From the NCBI GenBank assembly GCA_026119935.1, contig JALRMH010000015.1:310001-374000 (forward strand): a DNA stretch of 64,000 nucleotides. The letters are read 5' to 3'. Positions 20,373 to 33,297 of this stretch are shown here, one piece after another. The translations under genes were made by a program, and so were the position numbers. The notes under the pieces are model-generated. The model ran no database searches, was not told where the DNA came from, and saw only the letters and a list, made by a program, of their open reading frames with translations. The DNA comes from Endothia cerciana. Its lineage: Eukaryota > Ascomycota > Sordariomycetes > Diaporthales > Cryphonectriaceae. Position 1 is the stretch's first letter; every line of letters starts with the position of its first letter.

Positions 20373-23300
20373 TCAATAAGCCCCAGCCCTCTTTGTCCAA
20401 GCGGGCATGGAACTCAGCCCTGGATCCTTCATGCCCGACTGGATCACCGCGTCCGGCACCAGCTGCAGGCCACCGAGCTTGGCACCGCCTGCCTCCTGTG
20501 ACCACAGCGTAATGGCGACAAAGTTGGTGCCGGCATAGTTCAGGATACCTTGAGGGACTGGGAAGCTTGTCTGCGGACCCAAATTGTTGACTAGAGCCAC
20601 GTTAGCATAATCATCACGCGATGGTGTTAGGCTACACATGGCCGACGGGAGGGTATCTTACTATACTTCCCAAACTGGTACCCGTTCACGAACAACTGCA
20701 CCCTGTAGTCCGCTGGACTATCACCTCCAGTCCAATTTGCAAACACGAAGTCCATGGGCACGTCCCAGCCCGTAGGGATGTCCAAATCGAAGCTTGTTGC
20801 GAAAAAGCCTATTCCGGCTCCTTCGATCCCGTCAGCAACTGGATCTTTGCTCTCCCAGTCCTGGCTCGGCGGCGAAGGGAGATGGTAGCCCTGTCTCTCC
20901 GCAAACATGCCGCCTTCATTCAGAGGTCCACGAGCCTGGTCAGCATAGTGCTCCCCGCCCAGGTTCCCGGTCACCCTCCACGTGACGTCGCCCTTCAGAT
21001 GTCCAGAGAGCGCGTAGTCTAGGATGCCCCGCGGCGTCTTCATCGTGTCATGCCCGGGCGTCCAGTTCGTCTCCTCGCCCATGTGATCTATCAAAACCGT
21101 AATGACATAGTTCATTCCCTTGACCAGTGCGTCGGCAGGGATAGTCAGTGTCTGGTTGACTCCTACCGGCACACCAGCGCCGTTGAACGAGCCGAGATAA
21201 GTAGAGTTGACCCAGACCGAGTGTCCGAATCCTGAACCGCCTTGTGTCTCGAGGTACATGGAGGACTCCTTACCGTTGGCGGTGAAGTGTCCGTGGTAGA
21301 TCAGTGAGCCGGTATGGTACCCATAGTCTCCAGCGACGAGAGAGATTGGTGTCTTGAGGGTGAAGACTGTGCCCCAATCGTCGCGAGCATCGTTAGTGGT
21401 GTAGTTGTGGTTCGCATTGGTCCACGCGGAGTCATCGTACGAGGGCTCAATCTCGGGGAGTGAGTTGACGTATTTCCAGTCGAGAGATGAGAGGTCGGTG
21501 ATACTGATGGTCGGCGGCGCATATTTCAGCGTCGCCGACAGTCGGCCGTTTGCAGACTCGGCGCCGGACACCTTCACACCATTGAAGTAGAGATCATTGG
21601 AGCCCGGGAGATCCGTAATGATTTCTAGCGTCGTGGTCGCGTTCAGATCACCAGTCAGGTAGAGTGAAGTCCCAACCTTAGATGCTGTGCGAAGGAGGTA
21701 CCCACCATTTGCAATAATGGTGTCTTTTATCTGTGAAGTGTAGTTGGCGATCGGCGACGCCGCCTCGAGCTCCAGTACCCAGTAGTTGAAAGCATCATTC
21801 CTCCATAACAGGTATACGTCGAGGTTGCTTCCATAATGCAGTACCTTTCTCTCCTCTGTGACCTCCCACTGCACAACGCTCGTGGATCCCACAGTCTGGA
21901 TCTTGACCGTGCTGCTGTCACCCTCGACCGTGGGCTTGCCCAGCTTCGAAGGGAAGGCAAACTCGTGCATCTCACCGGCTAGTCCGTACAGCAGCAGGAC
22001 CGCCTTCTCCCCACTGGCGCCGTGGGTATAGATGTCTGAGGATGAATATATCAGGTTATAACCACCGACATCGTAGTCTGTGACCTGGACTTTCGAGTCC
22101 CTTCCGTCGAGGGTCAGCGTTCCGCCAAGCTGAGGAATGGTCACATTACCAGCACTAGTAGGGACGGTGAGGGTGTACGGAGTCGAATCGAGGGAAGTGT
22201 AATCGGAATGTCGAGTCACGTAAAAGTTTGTCACATTGCCAAAGATCGGCGTGGTTGAGATGTCCGGTGTGCTGACGTAGGAGATGTTGGTGAGGTTGCC
22301 GGGCGTGGCTGTCAGATAAGCCGGGGACGCCTTGATGAACTGAGCAATGAGTTTTGCCTCAGGGTACTTCTCGCGGAAGATTGTGCGATCCTCTTTGATG
22401 ACCGCTCCATAGTCGTAGGAGGTGTAAGCACCGGGCTCTCCCAGATTTCCCCAGTTCGTACCCCCGTAGGTCTGAAAATTTTGGTCTAGTTAGATGAGGC
22501 AAGACTCGCACGAGCAGTTTTGGCCACATACCATGTAGAGGTTGAAAATGTCGATTCCGAAACCGAAGTTATTCTTGTAGAATACCCTTTCGGCCTCCGG
22601 CCCTATAAAAGCGGCGCATTGATCGAGGTCCCAAGAGCCACCCCAGTAGGCGATCGCACCACCCTGGTATTCTGGGACGCTGTAAGGTGTGGCTGGGCTC
22701 TGCTCAAGGTGCAGTTCTCGAAAGTTGGTTGGCAAAGCCCCAGGAGTCCATATTGTGGGTTCGCTACCTGTCAGACGTGTTAGTCTACGATGCGATTTTT
22801 GGTGGCTCTCACAGCACTGACACGTCCAGCCGATCGGATAGCTGTCATGACCATAGATATCCGGTCCGCCCGGCTCTCCCGGCGTGAACAAGCCGATGGG
22901 GCTCGCTTCATTATTAATGAATGGCACCGTAACGCCTGAATCACGGTAAAGCTGTACCACTTCCGTCATGTATTCCACATCCGGCCACTCGACCCAGGAT
23001 GCGCCGTACGTGTATTCGTTCTCGTATTGCAGGGCGATGACTGGGCCTCCGTTCGTGATCTCGGCAGCCGCGATGAGCTTCCCCACGTTCGCCATGTAAC
23101 TCTTGGTCGCATCGACATATCCACTCTCGTTCGTACGCAGAATAGCAGGTTGCCTCTGCAGCCAGCCAGGGAAGCCTCCACCAGCGACCTCGGCATCTGT
23201 CCCGTCAGCCGATCATCATCGTTACTGCCCCACCGCCCAACCTGCGCGTCCTCCTTCACTCACTTATATACGGCCCCGGCCGTGCAAGCAAGTACAGACC

Positions 23301-23732
23301 GGCCTCGGCAGCGGCCTCGAAAAAGGGCTCAAAGGCGAAGATGCCTTCGGCGGTGAACTTCCCCTGGGTGCCCTCGAGCAGACACCAGTCGACGTAGAAC
23401 GACGTGCCAGTGTAGCCTAGGGCCTTGATCTTCTGGAATACATCCAGCCACAGTCCGGGCACGGGCAGCCGGAAAGGATGAAACTCTCCGGAGTAGAACA
23501 TAATGCGCTCGCCGCGAACAAAGAGGGAATGGGAGTCCCAGGTAACCTATACACTACCGTTAGCTAACTGCATGAGCTGGTAGCGTAATATTCCCTGGCG
23601 TACCACATCTTGAAGCGCATCTCGTTTCCCAGGATCCATGATTGTGAGCGGCCCACCGCCTACGGTTGCTGCAAGCACTTGTATACTACATACTGATGCC
23701 AGCGCGGCAGTGATCCACTTTGATGTCACCAT
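20373..23732 (-). CDS. lacA: Secreted beta-galactosidase, glycoside hydrolase family 35
   Basis: Six exons on the minus strand: 23732-23604, 23546-23264, 23196-22813, 22767-22532, 22471-20662 and 20590-20373, all with GT-AG introns of 45-71 nt. They encode 1019 aa, matching fungal five-domain enzymes (about 1000 aa). A signal peptide is at 1-22. The TIM barrel carries the acid/base Glu198 in QYENEY and nucleophile Glu298 in PEYQGG, essentially the positions known for Aspergillus lacA products. The large fifth exon holds the beta-galactosidase domains 2-5 with many N-glycosylation sites. It releases terminal beta-galactose from pectin, xyloglucan or lactose outside the cell. A CCTCATG-AG-CATGAGG palindrome lies 17 bp before the ATG. 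Confidence 0.93.
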
Positions 23733-24719
23733 CGTCGTGTTTCTAGAGCCTCATGAGCATGAGGTCCAGGAGGCTGACAGAAGGATGAGAGGATACGTCC
23801 GTGGCAAGCCATCACGCGGATCCAGGCATCGCCTTATGTTCTCACCGACGATGACACGATCTCACCATGGCGGAGACATGCAGAGCAGGCCCCATGTCTC
23901 CCACGGGCTATTATCTTAGTCGCGGGTGGACGTTCCGAGCAGCCGCACTATCGACAGCTGCTAACGCATGTTGGTGACCGCTGGCTGGTGGAATTAGACA
24001 CCCCGCAAACAACCGGGGCCGGTGGCAGGGTCTCGTCCCCAGGTATGTCAGGGAAATGAACAGTGGGGCAACGGTGAAGCCAATGCCTGTATCCCAGTGT
24101 GATGCCCATGTTGTAAGCATGAGGGAAAGTCGACAGCTCGTTGGCGACGGCGACGTGAGTGTTCGTTGTTTAGGGCTTGGGTTATTACCTCTCGGATGAT
24201 TTTCGGCTCGACTTGGACGAGTATATGCTAATTAGACGTCACCTAATGTGCAAGGCTGTGTATGCATGATACACTCCGTGAATCGAGTAACCCAAGAAGG
24301 CCTCAAAGGCGACTCCAGAATGATATGAAGATACAACCGTCACGGCAAGTCACATCTGTTCCAGACGCCATCGAAAATCAGACCGAAAATCTTGGTTTTC
24401 AATTGGCGGGTCGTGGCAGTCTGCGCATCATGGACGTGGACGATGAAAAGACCGCGAAAGATTTACATCCATATCGAGGGTGAGGAAAAGGAGGCCGGCA
24501 AATATGACATTTGAAGATGCCATCGACCGGAGGTCCGGGATAATGCGCATGAGTACAATCTATATGTCTTGATGGAGCTTGCCGTTTTGAGGTGATCTCG
24601 TCTCGTAGATGAAAATTCATGACAACACAACCGGTGAGGGTGGCCGGTCTTGGGTCTCAAGCGGGCTAGGCACAAATGTCCATACCCATTTTTATCTGGT
24701 TACTGACAGGATTCCCGCC
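23733..24719. other. Promoter of beta-galactosidase and 3' flank of D-lactate dehydrogenase
   Basis: No gene seen. A 7-bp perfect palindrome at 23749-23764 lies in the probable 5' leader of the beta-galactosidase gene. Confidence 0.45.
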
Positions 24720-26504
24720 TCATTGCCGCCTCTTGATGTCTTCAGGTATATCAAACACCTTGCCGGGGTTCATGATCCACTTAGGATCGACAGACCTCTT
24801 AAACATCTGCATCAATCCAATGGTTTCCTCACCAAGCTCGTCCACGAGACACTCTTTCTTCCCAATCCCAATCGCATGCTCCCCGGACACAGTCCCCTCC
24901 ATCTTAAGAGCTCGTTCCATCATATTGTGCACGACCTGACCCACCTCCTTCTTCTTCTGCTCGTCCTCAGGGTTGTACATCATCGATGCATGGAAGTTGC
25001 CGTCTCCGACATGCCCCATGACGGTTGCGAATATGCCTAGTGAGCCACACTCCTGCTTCGAGATGTCGATGATCTCGGCCAGTCGTGACAGCGGCACCGC
25101 GACATCAGTGGACCAGATGACAGTCCCAGGTGGCCGGGTGCTTACCATTGTGAACAGCGCCTCTTTCCGCGCCGACCACAGATCTTGCTCGTCCTGCTTC
25201 GTCTTGGCGAAGTGGAATGGCACATTGCCAGCAACCGTCTTGATAATCTCATCGACCCGCCTCACGTCGCTCTTGATCCCGTCGGTGGTTCCCGAGAACT
25301 TGAGAAACAGCGTGGGCATCTCCTCCCATTTCCTCTTGCGGACGGTCTCGCTACCGTGCTTGTTCAGTAGCTGCATCTGGACGTCATCCATGATCTCTAG
25401 GGCGCCCAGCTGGATGCCGCTCCGGATCAGGGCCGATGCCGCCTTTGCAGCTACGGAGATTGTGGGGAAGGATACAACCACAACGGACGTATCTGCCGGT
25501 ATGGGAGCAAGCTTCAGCGTGATTTCGGTCACGATCCCCAGCGTGCCCTCCGCGCCGACAAACAATGAGTTCAGGTTGTAGCCTGCAGAAGTTTTCCTCG
25601 GCCTCCTCCGCGTCTTGATGATCCTTCCATCCGCCAGCACCACGGTAAGATTCACCACCCAGTCTTTCATAGTGCCGTAACGCATAGCGTTCGTACCGCT
25701 GCAGTTCGTCGAGACCATCCCACCAAACGTAGCAGTGGGCGACGGGTCCATGGGGAAGAACAGGCCCGAGTCCGCAATCTCCCGATTGAGATCCATCCAG
25801 TTCACGCCGGGCTGTACCACGACATCCATATCGTCGGGATGAAAGGCGATGACCTGGTCCATCCGCGTAAAGTCGATGCAGATCCCCGAGTGCGGCTGGG
25901 AGAAATTGCCCTCAACCGACGACCCCGCACCAAAGGGGACCATGGGGACGTTGCGGGCATTGCAGATCCTCGCGATGGCGACGACGTCGCCCGTTGAGCG
26001 GGGATATGTGATGGCCACGGCGCGCACGGGGGTGTTTGATGTGCTCCAGTCCGAGTGTCCGTGGTGGTCGATTGCGTCCTCGTCGAACGACACGCTGTCG
26101 GGACCGAGTGCAACCAAGATCTCTTGTGCTGCGCGCAGCATATCCTCTTTGGTGGCGTAGATGGTTCTGCTCGCGCCGCCGATAAAGGACAACTGTTCTC
26201 TTGTGCTCGTGTGCACGTAGAACCCTCCAAGTAGGCCCAAGCCTAGTCCCAATGCTATGACTCCGAGCCTGATACCACCATTCGCTTGTTGCCTCCGAGG
26301 TAATGGGCCGGCTCTATCATGGGCCCATCTCTTCCCTGGAATAGAATAGGTGTGTTGTAATGTTCGTCCCGGACGAGTCCATGCTCGACCGTCTCGCGGC
26401 TCTGCGAGGGCTGGTGTTGGTGAGGACCAGTGGACAGCACCTCTCAGGGTGAGCCCGCCAGAGTGCAAGCATCGTTGCGTCTTAGAGAGAAGTCTGAGGG
26501 ACAT
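24720..26504 (-). CDS. DLD1: Mitochondrial D-lactate dehydrogenase (cytochrome)
   Basis: A 594-aa single-exon flavoprotein oxidising D-lactate to pyruvate with electron transfer to cytochrome c. The N-terminus is basic and Ser-rich (mitochondrial presequence) and followed by a membrane anchor, LGVIALGLGLGLLGGFYV. The FAD-binding PCMH-type domain includes PRSTGDVVAIAR and VPFGAGSSVEGNF, and the GMVSTNCSGTNAMRYG block. The C-terminal FAD-oxidase domain contains MGHVGDGNFHA, whose His contributes to the active site, and the SGEHAIGIGKK segment. The start is the first ATG (26504) because the 14 open codons upstream lack one. Length agrees with yeast and fungal Dld. Confidence 0.93.
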   Translation of the reverse strand: MSLRLLSKTQRCLHSGGLTLRGAVHWSSPTPALAEPRDGRAWTRPGRTLQHTYSIPGKRWAHDRAGPLPRRQQANGGIRLGVIALGLGLGLLGGFYVHTSTREQLSFIGGASRTIYATKEDMLRAAQEILVALGPDSVSFDEDAIDHHGHSDWSTSNTPVRAVAITYPRSTGDVVAIARICNARNVPMVPFGAGSSVEGNFSQPHSGICIDFTRMDQVIAFHPDDMDVVVQPGVNWMDLNREIADSGLFFPMDPSPTATFGGMVSTNCSGTNAMRYGTMKDWVVNLTVVLADGRIIKTRRRPRKTSAGYNLNSLFVGAEGTLGIVTEITLKLAPIPADTSVVVVSFPTISVAAKAASALIRSGIQLGALEIMDDVQMQLLNKHGSETVRKRKWEEMPTLFLKFSGTTDGIKSDVRRVDEIIKTVAGNVPFHFAKTKQDEQDLWSARKEALFTMVSTRPPGTVIWSTDVAVPLSRLAEIIDISKQECGSLGIFATVMGHVGDGNFHASMMYNPEDEQKKKEVGQVVHNMMERALKMEGTVSGEHAIGIGKKECLVDELGEETIGLMQMFKRSVDPKWIMNPGKVFDIPEDIKRRQ

Positions 26505-27497
26505 CTTCCCATCGTTCACTATTCCAAGAAGCTCTCGTCGAATCAAAAGCTGAATCGCTCATCCCGGACAGGAGTTGACAGGTTGGGAGCGGAAGACGTT
26601 CAGGCTCATGAAGTGACGGCGAATCGCCAAACTTCAAACCCCAACCCTTGACTGCACGAAACCCCCCCCCCCCCCCAACCCCCAAATATTTACCAGGGGA
26701 CGATGCCATGCTGCCAAAGAAGGCAAAAGGCTCGATCTTTCATTGAATTAGTATCTACGTGCGATATCGTTCATAAATCCGATGCTCAACCGGGTTCTAA
26801 CTCCGCTCCTGGTTGTTACACATAATATCAGGGCTCAAGCACTCCATCATGTTCCTCATTCCGACGGTCTACCTACCACCCAAAGGCTTCTAGGCGACGA
26901 ATTCCGTCACCCGACTATAAACCGACAGGAAAAACTTCATCACAAGTCATCTGGACTCATAAACAAATAATATGAGTGGAGTCGTATTCTTAAACCATCC
27001 TGGTAGTTTGTTACCCTCCAATCTGCGGGAGACGGCTTATAGAATTATTTGGTCTCTTGTCTATTCAGTGATGGTTGTTGTTAATATTGTTGATTATGTA
27101 GCCCATCAATTGTGTTTCTACGCAACCCGGGGAAAGCTTTTGTCTCTTTACCCTGAGTTTTAGTATCTATGAATGCTTCCTCTTTGCTCTTCTAAGGTCT
27201 GTTGTATTGCTCCTTTTCCTACGAGAAGCGGTCTCATAGGAAGGGTGTAAGAGACTAGATAGTACGATGATGAAAGGGAAACTAGAGATGAATCGCAACA
27301 TGAGGCTCATAAAGAAGATTAAAATATTCAATCTTGTATTTCCGATCCAGTAGCAAGATAGAAAAGGGTGGTGACCTACTATCGTGATTACCCAAATCAT
27401 GTGTCCTATGATTCTAGCGCATCATAATCAACTCCTTTGTGGTATTTCTCAAGTACTCAACCCTTGATAGCCACATATGCGCTGGATGATGATTTCC
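26505..27497. other. Intergenic with a 15-bp poly-C tract
   Basis: Upstream region of the D-lactate dehydrogenase gene. A C15 run is at 26662-26676. The right two thirds are AT-rich with no supportable gene. Confidence 0.45.
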
Positions 27498-28227
27498 TCA
27501 ACCTTGCCTTCGCGGGGGTTTCCCAAGTTCTGTTGGGAATTTTGAGGGTTTTCGCCTGGGGTTTCCAGGATCCCACGGTGGAAAGGGGCCCCATATGCCG
27601 CCGTTGAGGGGAGTCGTTTCAGGCTGGTGAGAAACTTGTTGCGATTGTTGGTAACTGGTATTGAACGTGGTACCCTGGGGTGTCTGTATTGATCGGTAAA
27701 AACCCTGGTTGCCATATCCAGTCGGCCACCCACCAGGCCCGTAGAACCCAGCAAAATGCTTGTAGCATCAAAGTCAGAACCTTGGATACTTCCGTGGCAT
27801 CGTGAGCTTGGTCAAGATGCAAGAGTCTACTTATATTGCTTCTTCCCGCGGCCTGAGGATTGCTACCGTAATACCCACCACGGGTGACACCGCCCGGGGG
27901 GATCAATGGTCTGGCCGACCATGGCCCAGCAGCCGCGATAGTTGTGTTCCGCATCTGCCACTGGCCTCTACCACTCCCAGCAACCGCTGGGCCACGAGGT
28001 GCGGCCTGAACGGGTCGTTGGAGAGAGTCGGATGACGACGCAGAATAGGCCTCGGCACCGGTCATCAGAGGCCTCTGAGGCTGAGGTATCTGTGCCGACG
28101 GCTTGAATGTCGAAGGGGTCCGGGGCTGGGCGAACACAGGCGTTGGGCCCCTGAGAACCCCAGGGACAGGGCGGTTCTTGTTGCCGCGGTGGTTGTTGTG
28201 GCGATTATTGTTATTACTGGTTGACAT
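27498..28227 (-). CDS. Low-complexity Asn/Pro/Gly/Gln-rich protein, exon junction unresolved
   Basis: The ATG at 28227 starts an Asn/His/Arg-rich N-terminus (STSNNNNRHNNHRGNKNR) followed by Pro/Ser/Gly-rich sequence with RGG/RG elements (SGRGQWQMR, TRGGYYG). After about 130 codons the composition breaks. A second minus frame then resumes similar Gly/Pro/Gln/Tyr-rich sequence (FAGFYGPGGWPTGYGNQGFY) and ends at a TGA at 27498. An intron between about 27850 and 27740 is likely, but no donor/acceptor pair restores the frame cleanly. A frameshift is the alternative. The composition resembles disordered RNA-binding proteins. Function unknown. Confidence 0.4.
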
Positions 28228-31200
28228 CTTGGTGGCTGAGATAGTAGATATAAGCTCATGATCTAACTTGACAGCTTTGTCCACGTGGGTAGGATATCAA
28301 TGGTGTGCTTGGTATCTCTTGTGCTTCTTATAACGAGACAGAAAGCCTATAAAGTGTGAATCCTTACAGTAATACGCTCGTGCGTTCAAGCAGTGTCACT
28401 GATGGTGTCGAGCCCCTAGATTTGGCTATATCGGCGTGAGTTTGGTCAGGTGTCGAGCCTGAAGCTGCTTTCGATTCAATCCTTGCTTCTACGTTCAACT
28501 TCATCCAAGCATGAGATGAAATCAGCCTTTCTGACAAAGACGATCAAGAGTGTGCAGGTAAGGGAGGGAAGGCGAACTCGACCATCCACTTGAAAGCAGA
28601 AGAGCTGGCCGAGATAGAGACTTTTCTCCTCAGTATCGACAATGTCCTCGCTTTCGAATCGGAAATTCTGCGAAATATGTGATGTCTGGGGCCGCCTTAA
28701 AACGTCGCCAGCGGCCAAGAAGAGAGTTTTCCAATGAAATTCTCGAAGCAACAGCGTTCTTCCAGAAAATTCAGTTGTCTAGACTGCATGATGCCATCTC
28801 TGTAATTACCTAGTGATGTTGCTGATGACGGCTCGTGTGGGACGGCCATGAGTTTGGGCAGTGCCAGAGTTCCCCGAGAACCCCCTTCTGGAATCCTTCC
28901 CTTTAACAGAAAGACAACAAGACTTTGTCTGTCGTCGGAAGCGCATACTACGCCTCTAGCCGAGAGGCAGTGCTGAAAGCTCTCAGAATTGTGAACTGAA
29001 GTACTACACCGCTACCGGCAGTCGATGGGCTGACCTGCATTTAAGACCGAAGAGCAAAGCAGAACTTCTTTCCAATACCTCCTCCCTCTCGTCACTACAC
29101 ACTTTTCTTGTTCCGGTTCGTGTTTCCACGGCATACATTATCGGAGACCGTTTCTGTGGGCACCGTGAAGATGGCGGTGGTGGTGGTCGTGATGGGGACA
29201 GATGATTGATCATTTGGGTCGTAGCAAGCTTGATGTTGGTTGAGGAGACATCCGATAGCAAACGCTCAGTTATTAGCACTAGCCTGAAGTACCTGAGGTC
29301 TCGAGGACTGCTATGAAGGATGCGGGATCGGGCTAAGGCTGGTTGGTTTGGGAGTCACATACGATGTGCAAGTGAGGGGAACGGTGAGGGCATACCTGTG
29401 GAATGCTAAGCACTCTGCATCTTGTCGGCAAAGTGGTGGGCTATGGAACAAATACTGAAGCTGTACCTTGGATCCGACCGGGGACTGCGAGACTGTTGCA
29501 GCAGGGTTCAACAAAGAGTTTGGACCAGCAAGATGAGATCGAGTGCAGCGACTGGGTGGAATCAAGCCTTCGAAATTTGGTTATCATCTCTTGAGCTCTC
29601 CTAGGTTGTCGGCAGATTCGCCCATGCCTTCACCTTCGCCATTGTCTCCGTGTCTCTGTGTCTCCGTGTCCTGCATAACAAGCAGAATGCCACATGGACC
29701 CTCCAGCAGGAGTTTTTGCCTGCATTCTCTAACAGGAAACCATCTCAACCCCCAAACCTTACAGCGAGAGTGCCTTTGTCCTGTTGTCTTCAATCGGGCA
29801 AGGCGAGATGCATTACTTACCCCAGAACGACTCCCCCCTTCCGATTTCACCTGCCAAAACAAGACGGCCGATTCTTCATCCAGCGGTCTCACCTTCGCTT
29901 GCTGATGGCATTGTCTTTGCTTGGTTCTCATGCCTGGTATCACCTTCCAGTGAAGCCCTTCCCCTGAGCGCCAACCCCACCCTGTGTTGATACAACAGGT
30001 GGGCATGCATCGCCACCTTGAACACCTTCATCCGGTGCCCCCATTGTCACACAAGTCCAGGCCAGCACGGTAGGCAGGCTCGTCATGCTCTCACAATCTG
30101 CCAGTGTGCAAATTCATTGCACATACCTCCCCCACGCTCCTTTCATTTTTGCTGTGATGCAGCCAGCCTGCCTCTGGAGGTCAGGACATTTTGGTTCTGC
30201 AGTCAGTCCTGTTTTTGTCTGCGGTCATTGACAGCCTCCAGTCCTTTCCCAACCCCCTTGTGGTGTAATCACACAAGGTAACTTGTCCAGACAGTATACA
30301 TTTTGTCTTTCCATCGTTCTCTGCTCTTTCTTTGGCGCAATTGCGTCCATGAGTATGCCCACGGCAGTTAACCTGCAGCATTGAGCACCGTCTGCTGCTG
30401 AATCCTTCAGAAGCCTGCAAGACGCCATCGCGCTTATCGTGGCTTATCGCTAGCCGCCCACTCGTGTTGCAGGAGCCTGCAGTCCAGGTCTGAATCAGCA
30501 ACCCAGGAGCACCTCTCCAGGAGCGGATCTAATTCGTTTCCCCGCCCACCACTTCGACAAGCTCCCAGACCACTCGATATCATCTTTTGGTCCCTGAGAC
30601 TTCTCCCCATCTCTTGCTAGGTAGGGTGCTACTCCCCTTCAGGTCCTCCTATTGCGAGCTGTGCCAGAGTAGGGTTGTTTGTTGACCCGACAGGTGAGTC
30701 TGTCCCCAACACTCGTTGGGTGCAGATGATGGGAGGGGACCCCGCCGTCGGACAATACGCCAGCCATACTGACGCTCACCAGCAGATATCGCCGAAGCCT
30801 GAAGATGAGGCACATCTCCCCAGGACCACCGACGCCACCATCACGACCAGGCCGGGGAAGAGCCAACACCTGGTCCTTTGGCAAGGTGTGTGTGGAAGAA
30901 TTCTTTTTTCGATCAAATCTCCGACCTTATACCCCCCTTGCCACGGCTGTAGCATAGCACAGCTGATGGTATGCACGGGCCACCAGATGCATAAGCCAGG
31001 TGTGACCCAGGATCCCGAGCGTGCCCGAGCATTGAGGTCGCCTCTCTCCGGTAGTTCCTCTTTTTGTGTCACGATCGCATTGGAGCGGCTGTGAGGCAAG
31101 ACTAGGCAAGATTGAACAAGCAGGCGGTGAAGGTCCCTGATGTGCGTCATCTAGGGGCAGTGTACATCGCCCAAGTGGGCTGGCCACGACCTGAGTGGGG

Positions 31201-33297
31201 CTTGGGTGGCAGTCACCCAGGGGAGAACGAGGAAGAGTGCACGCGACAGCTGCAGCGCCGGACCGTCCTCACACTCCCTGGACACGAGGACACTCTCGTG
31301 GACCGTGGCAAATGGGTTCCCGGCTTCGAATCGAACATGCCCCCGGGATGAAGGGGTGAGGCAAAGCTGCTATGGGGTGAACCTGTCCGGTGATTACTAG
31401 TGTTTTATGACACCGGGTGATCAGTCTGCCAGGGAGCAAGTGTTTGAAAGACCAAGGCGGCACGGTGTCCCTACCCACAATTAAGAGGCCTCAATATCTG
31501 GAACGTGGCAGCGGCGGTCACCTGCCGCTTGCACGGCACAAGCGTGTCTTGGTGGAGGGGGGCAATCGAGGATATGGGGAGACGGGTGCAGGACCCCATC
31601 TCTTGATCCGGGGAAGGAGTGAGGAGAATGAGAAGATGGTGGGAAATCTGGAGAAGGAATGGGGAGAAAACATACGATTATAAGGCCTGCTGATCGGAGT
31701 GGTACGGGTTGGCAGCGACGATATTCTGGGGGTGCGGAGTGATGGGCCGACTGCATAGCCGTGCCATAGCCGTGGACGGACTGGAGCGTGACGGCCATGT
31801 GGGAACCACCTGCATGAAAGGCTGAGGTTTGCTGGCTGCGCTGGTCTGCGGTCTGGACTGGGACTAGGGGTCCTCGAGAACGGTTGCGGTCACTAAAGTG
31901 CTATTTGCCATCCGAGACATGGCGGCCGAATCTGATGGCCTCAAGCCGACCCAACATGATGACATGGGGGCGGGGGCGAGATAGGGCCAAGAAAAGTCAG
32001 GAAGAGCCGCACCTGTCACCGGGATGCCCGACGCCTCGGAAAAGAAAACCAAACCCGACTTCCCAAGAATCATGGCAATCCGGCGGCGCATGGCCAACCC
32101 CTGAATCGACAAGAGTCAGGAAGACGGGGTCCCTGTTCCAGAAGCACCAAGCTCTGCAGCCAGGGTGGATTCCAGTGGATGCCTCTGCCCTGCAATGCGG
32201 GGTGAGCCGGGTTGGGGGAACATCAGGAGGGGCCTGGGTCAGCGCCCATGGAATGCCGTTCCAAGGTCCACCAGGCTCACCTCGGGTCGCGCTCCAGGGG
32301 AGGTCCCTAGGCAGTGGCCTCCAAGGACAAGGCCCCGGTGCGAGGCCCGCCAGGAAGCACCACCGAAAGAAGATGGCAGGCGAGAGAGGCCGGTCTGCTG
32401 CCAAATCCTGTTCCTGAGAATTCCGATCGCGTCGCCATGCTAGGCCGGGAGCCAATGGGTCACAAGCGGGCCTGCGCAGCTACACCTTGGAGAAGGCACA
32501 AAGCTCTCCCCATATTCATCCTGCCGAATATATTGGCCGTGCCAGAATTTCCAGGGGAGAGCCCTTCTACGGCGTTTACTACTGTCGATTCCTTTCAAGC
32601 TCGCCCTCACCGTCTGTTCCCGCCTCCGTTCATAATCACAAGCCTGGCCCTTTTTCCTTTTATACCCTCCTTCCTGGGTCAAGCCTGACATCCCCTCCCC
32701 CTTCGACATTTTCCCGTCTTCCACATCTGCACCTACATCTACGTGGACCCTTGGCCGTCCACCTCTGTGCCTGCCCTCCCTTATCATTGATCAAGCATCA
32801 GCCCTGTGGCCTCTCAGACTTGGGCTCACCCCCAAGGCCTTTGGATCGTCGCTCCGCACAAACCTGCCCAGTCGGCTGCTGCAAGGAGACAACCGAAGGC
32901 AGACCGAGGCCCCACCGCGCCCAATACCATCATCATACCGAGGACCTCATCGTCCAGTCCTTTTCTGCCGCTACTGCACCTGCTATGGCGTAGCCAGTAG
33001 CCGCAACCTGCACGCATCTCTTCTCCAACTTCTCAAGTCCAACCTCCTGCCATAGGCGCAGCTTGAAGCTCACGCGACCATACCCATCACCCTGCAAATC
33101 CCGATCTCTTCCTACCTGTTCCTCCAACCACAACCGCAACCGTCTTTTTTTTCTTTTTAAAAAAAAAAAGAAAGGAAGAAAGAAAAGGAGAAGAAAAAAA
33201 AACACCTCAATCACAATTGTTCCACCCCCCCCAAGCGAGCCTCCTATGATTCCGCAAGACTCAGGATCCCACCGTCAATTCACAACCGCGGCCGGTC
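28228..33297. other. About 5 kb without a supportable gene
   Basis: Only short ORFs without family resemblance are found. A 91-codon minus ORF at 28476-28751 reads somewhat protein-like but is unsupported. The right end (about 32.5-33.3 kb) is pyrimidine-rich and ends in A/G-rich runs (33157-33202), consistent with promoter and a long 5' leader of the adjacent kinase/phosphatase gene. A lncRNA or fast-evolving gene cannot be excluded. Confidence 0.4.

Noticed and set aside
31310..31345. Possible tRNA T-loop (TTCGAATC)
   Set aside because: No matching acceptor, D-arm or anticodon stems could be folded around it.
31884..32455. Overlapping 177- and 152-codon ORFs on opposite strands
   Set aside because: Both are low-complexity Pro/Gly/Arg translations without family resemblance in the gene-poor interval.
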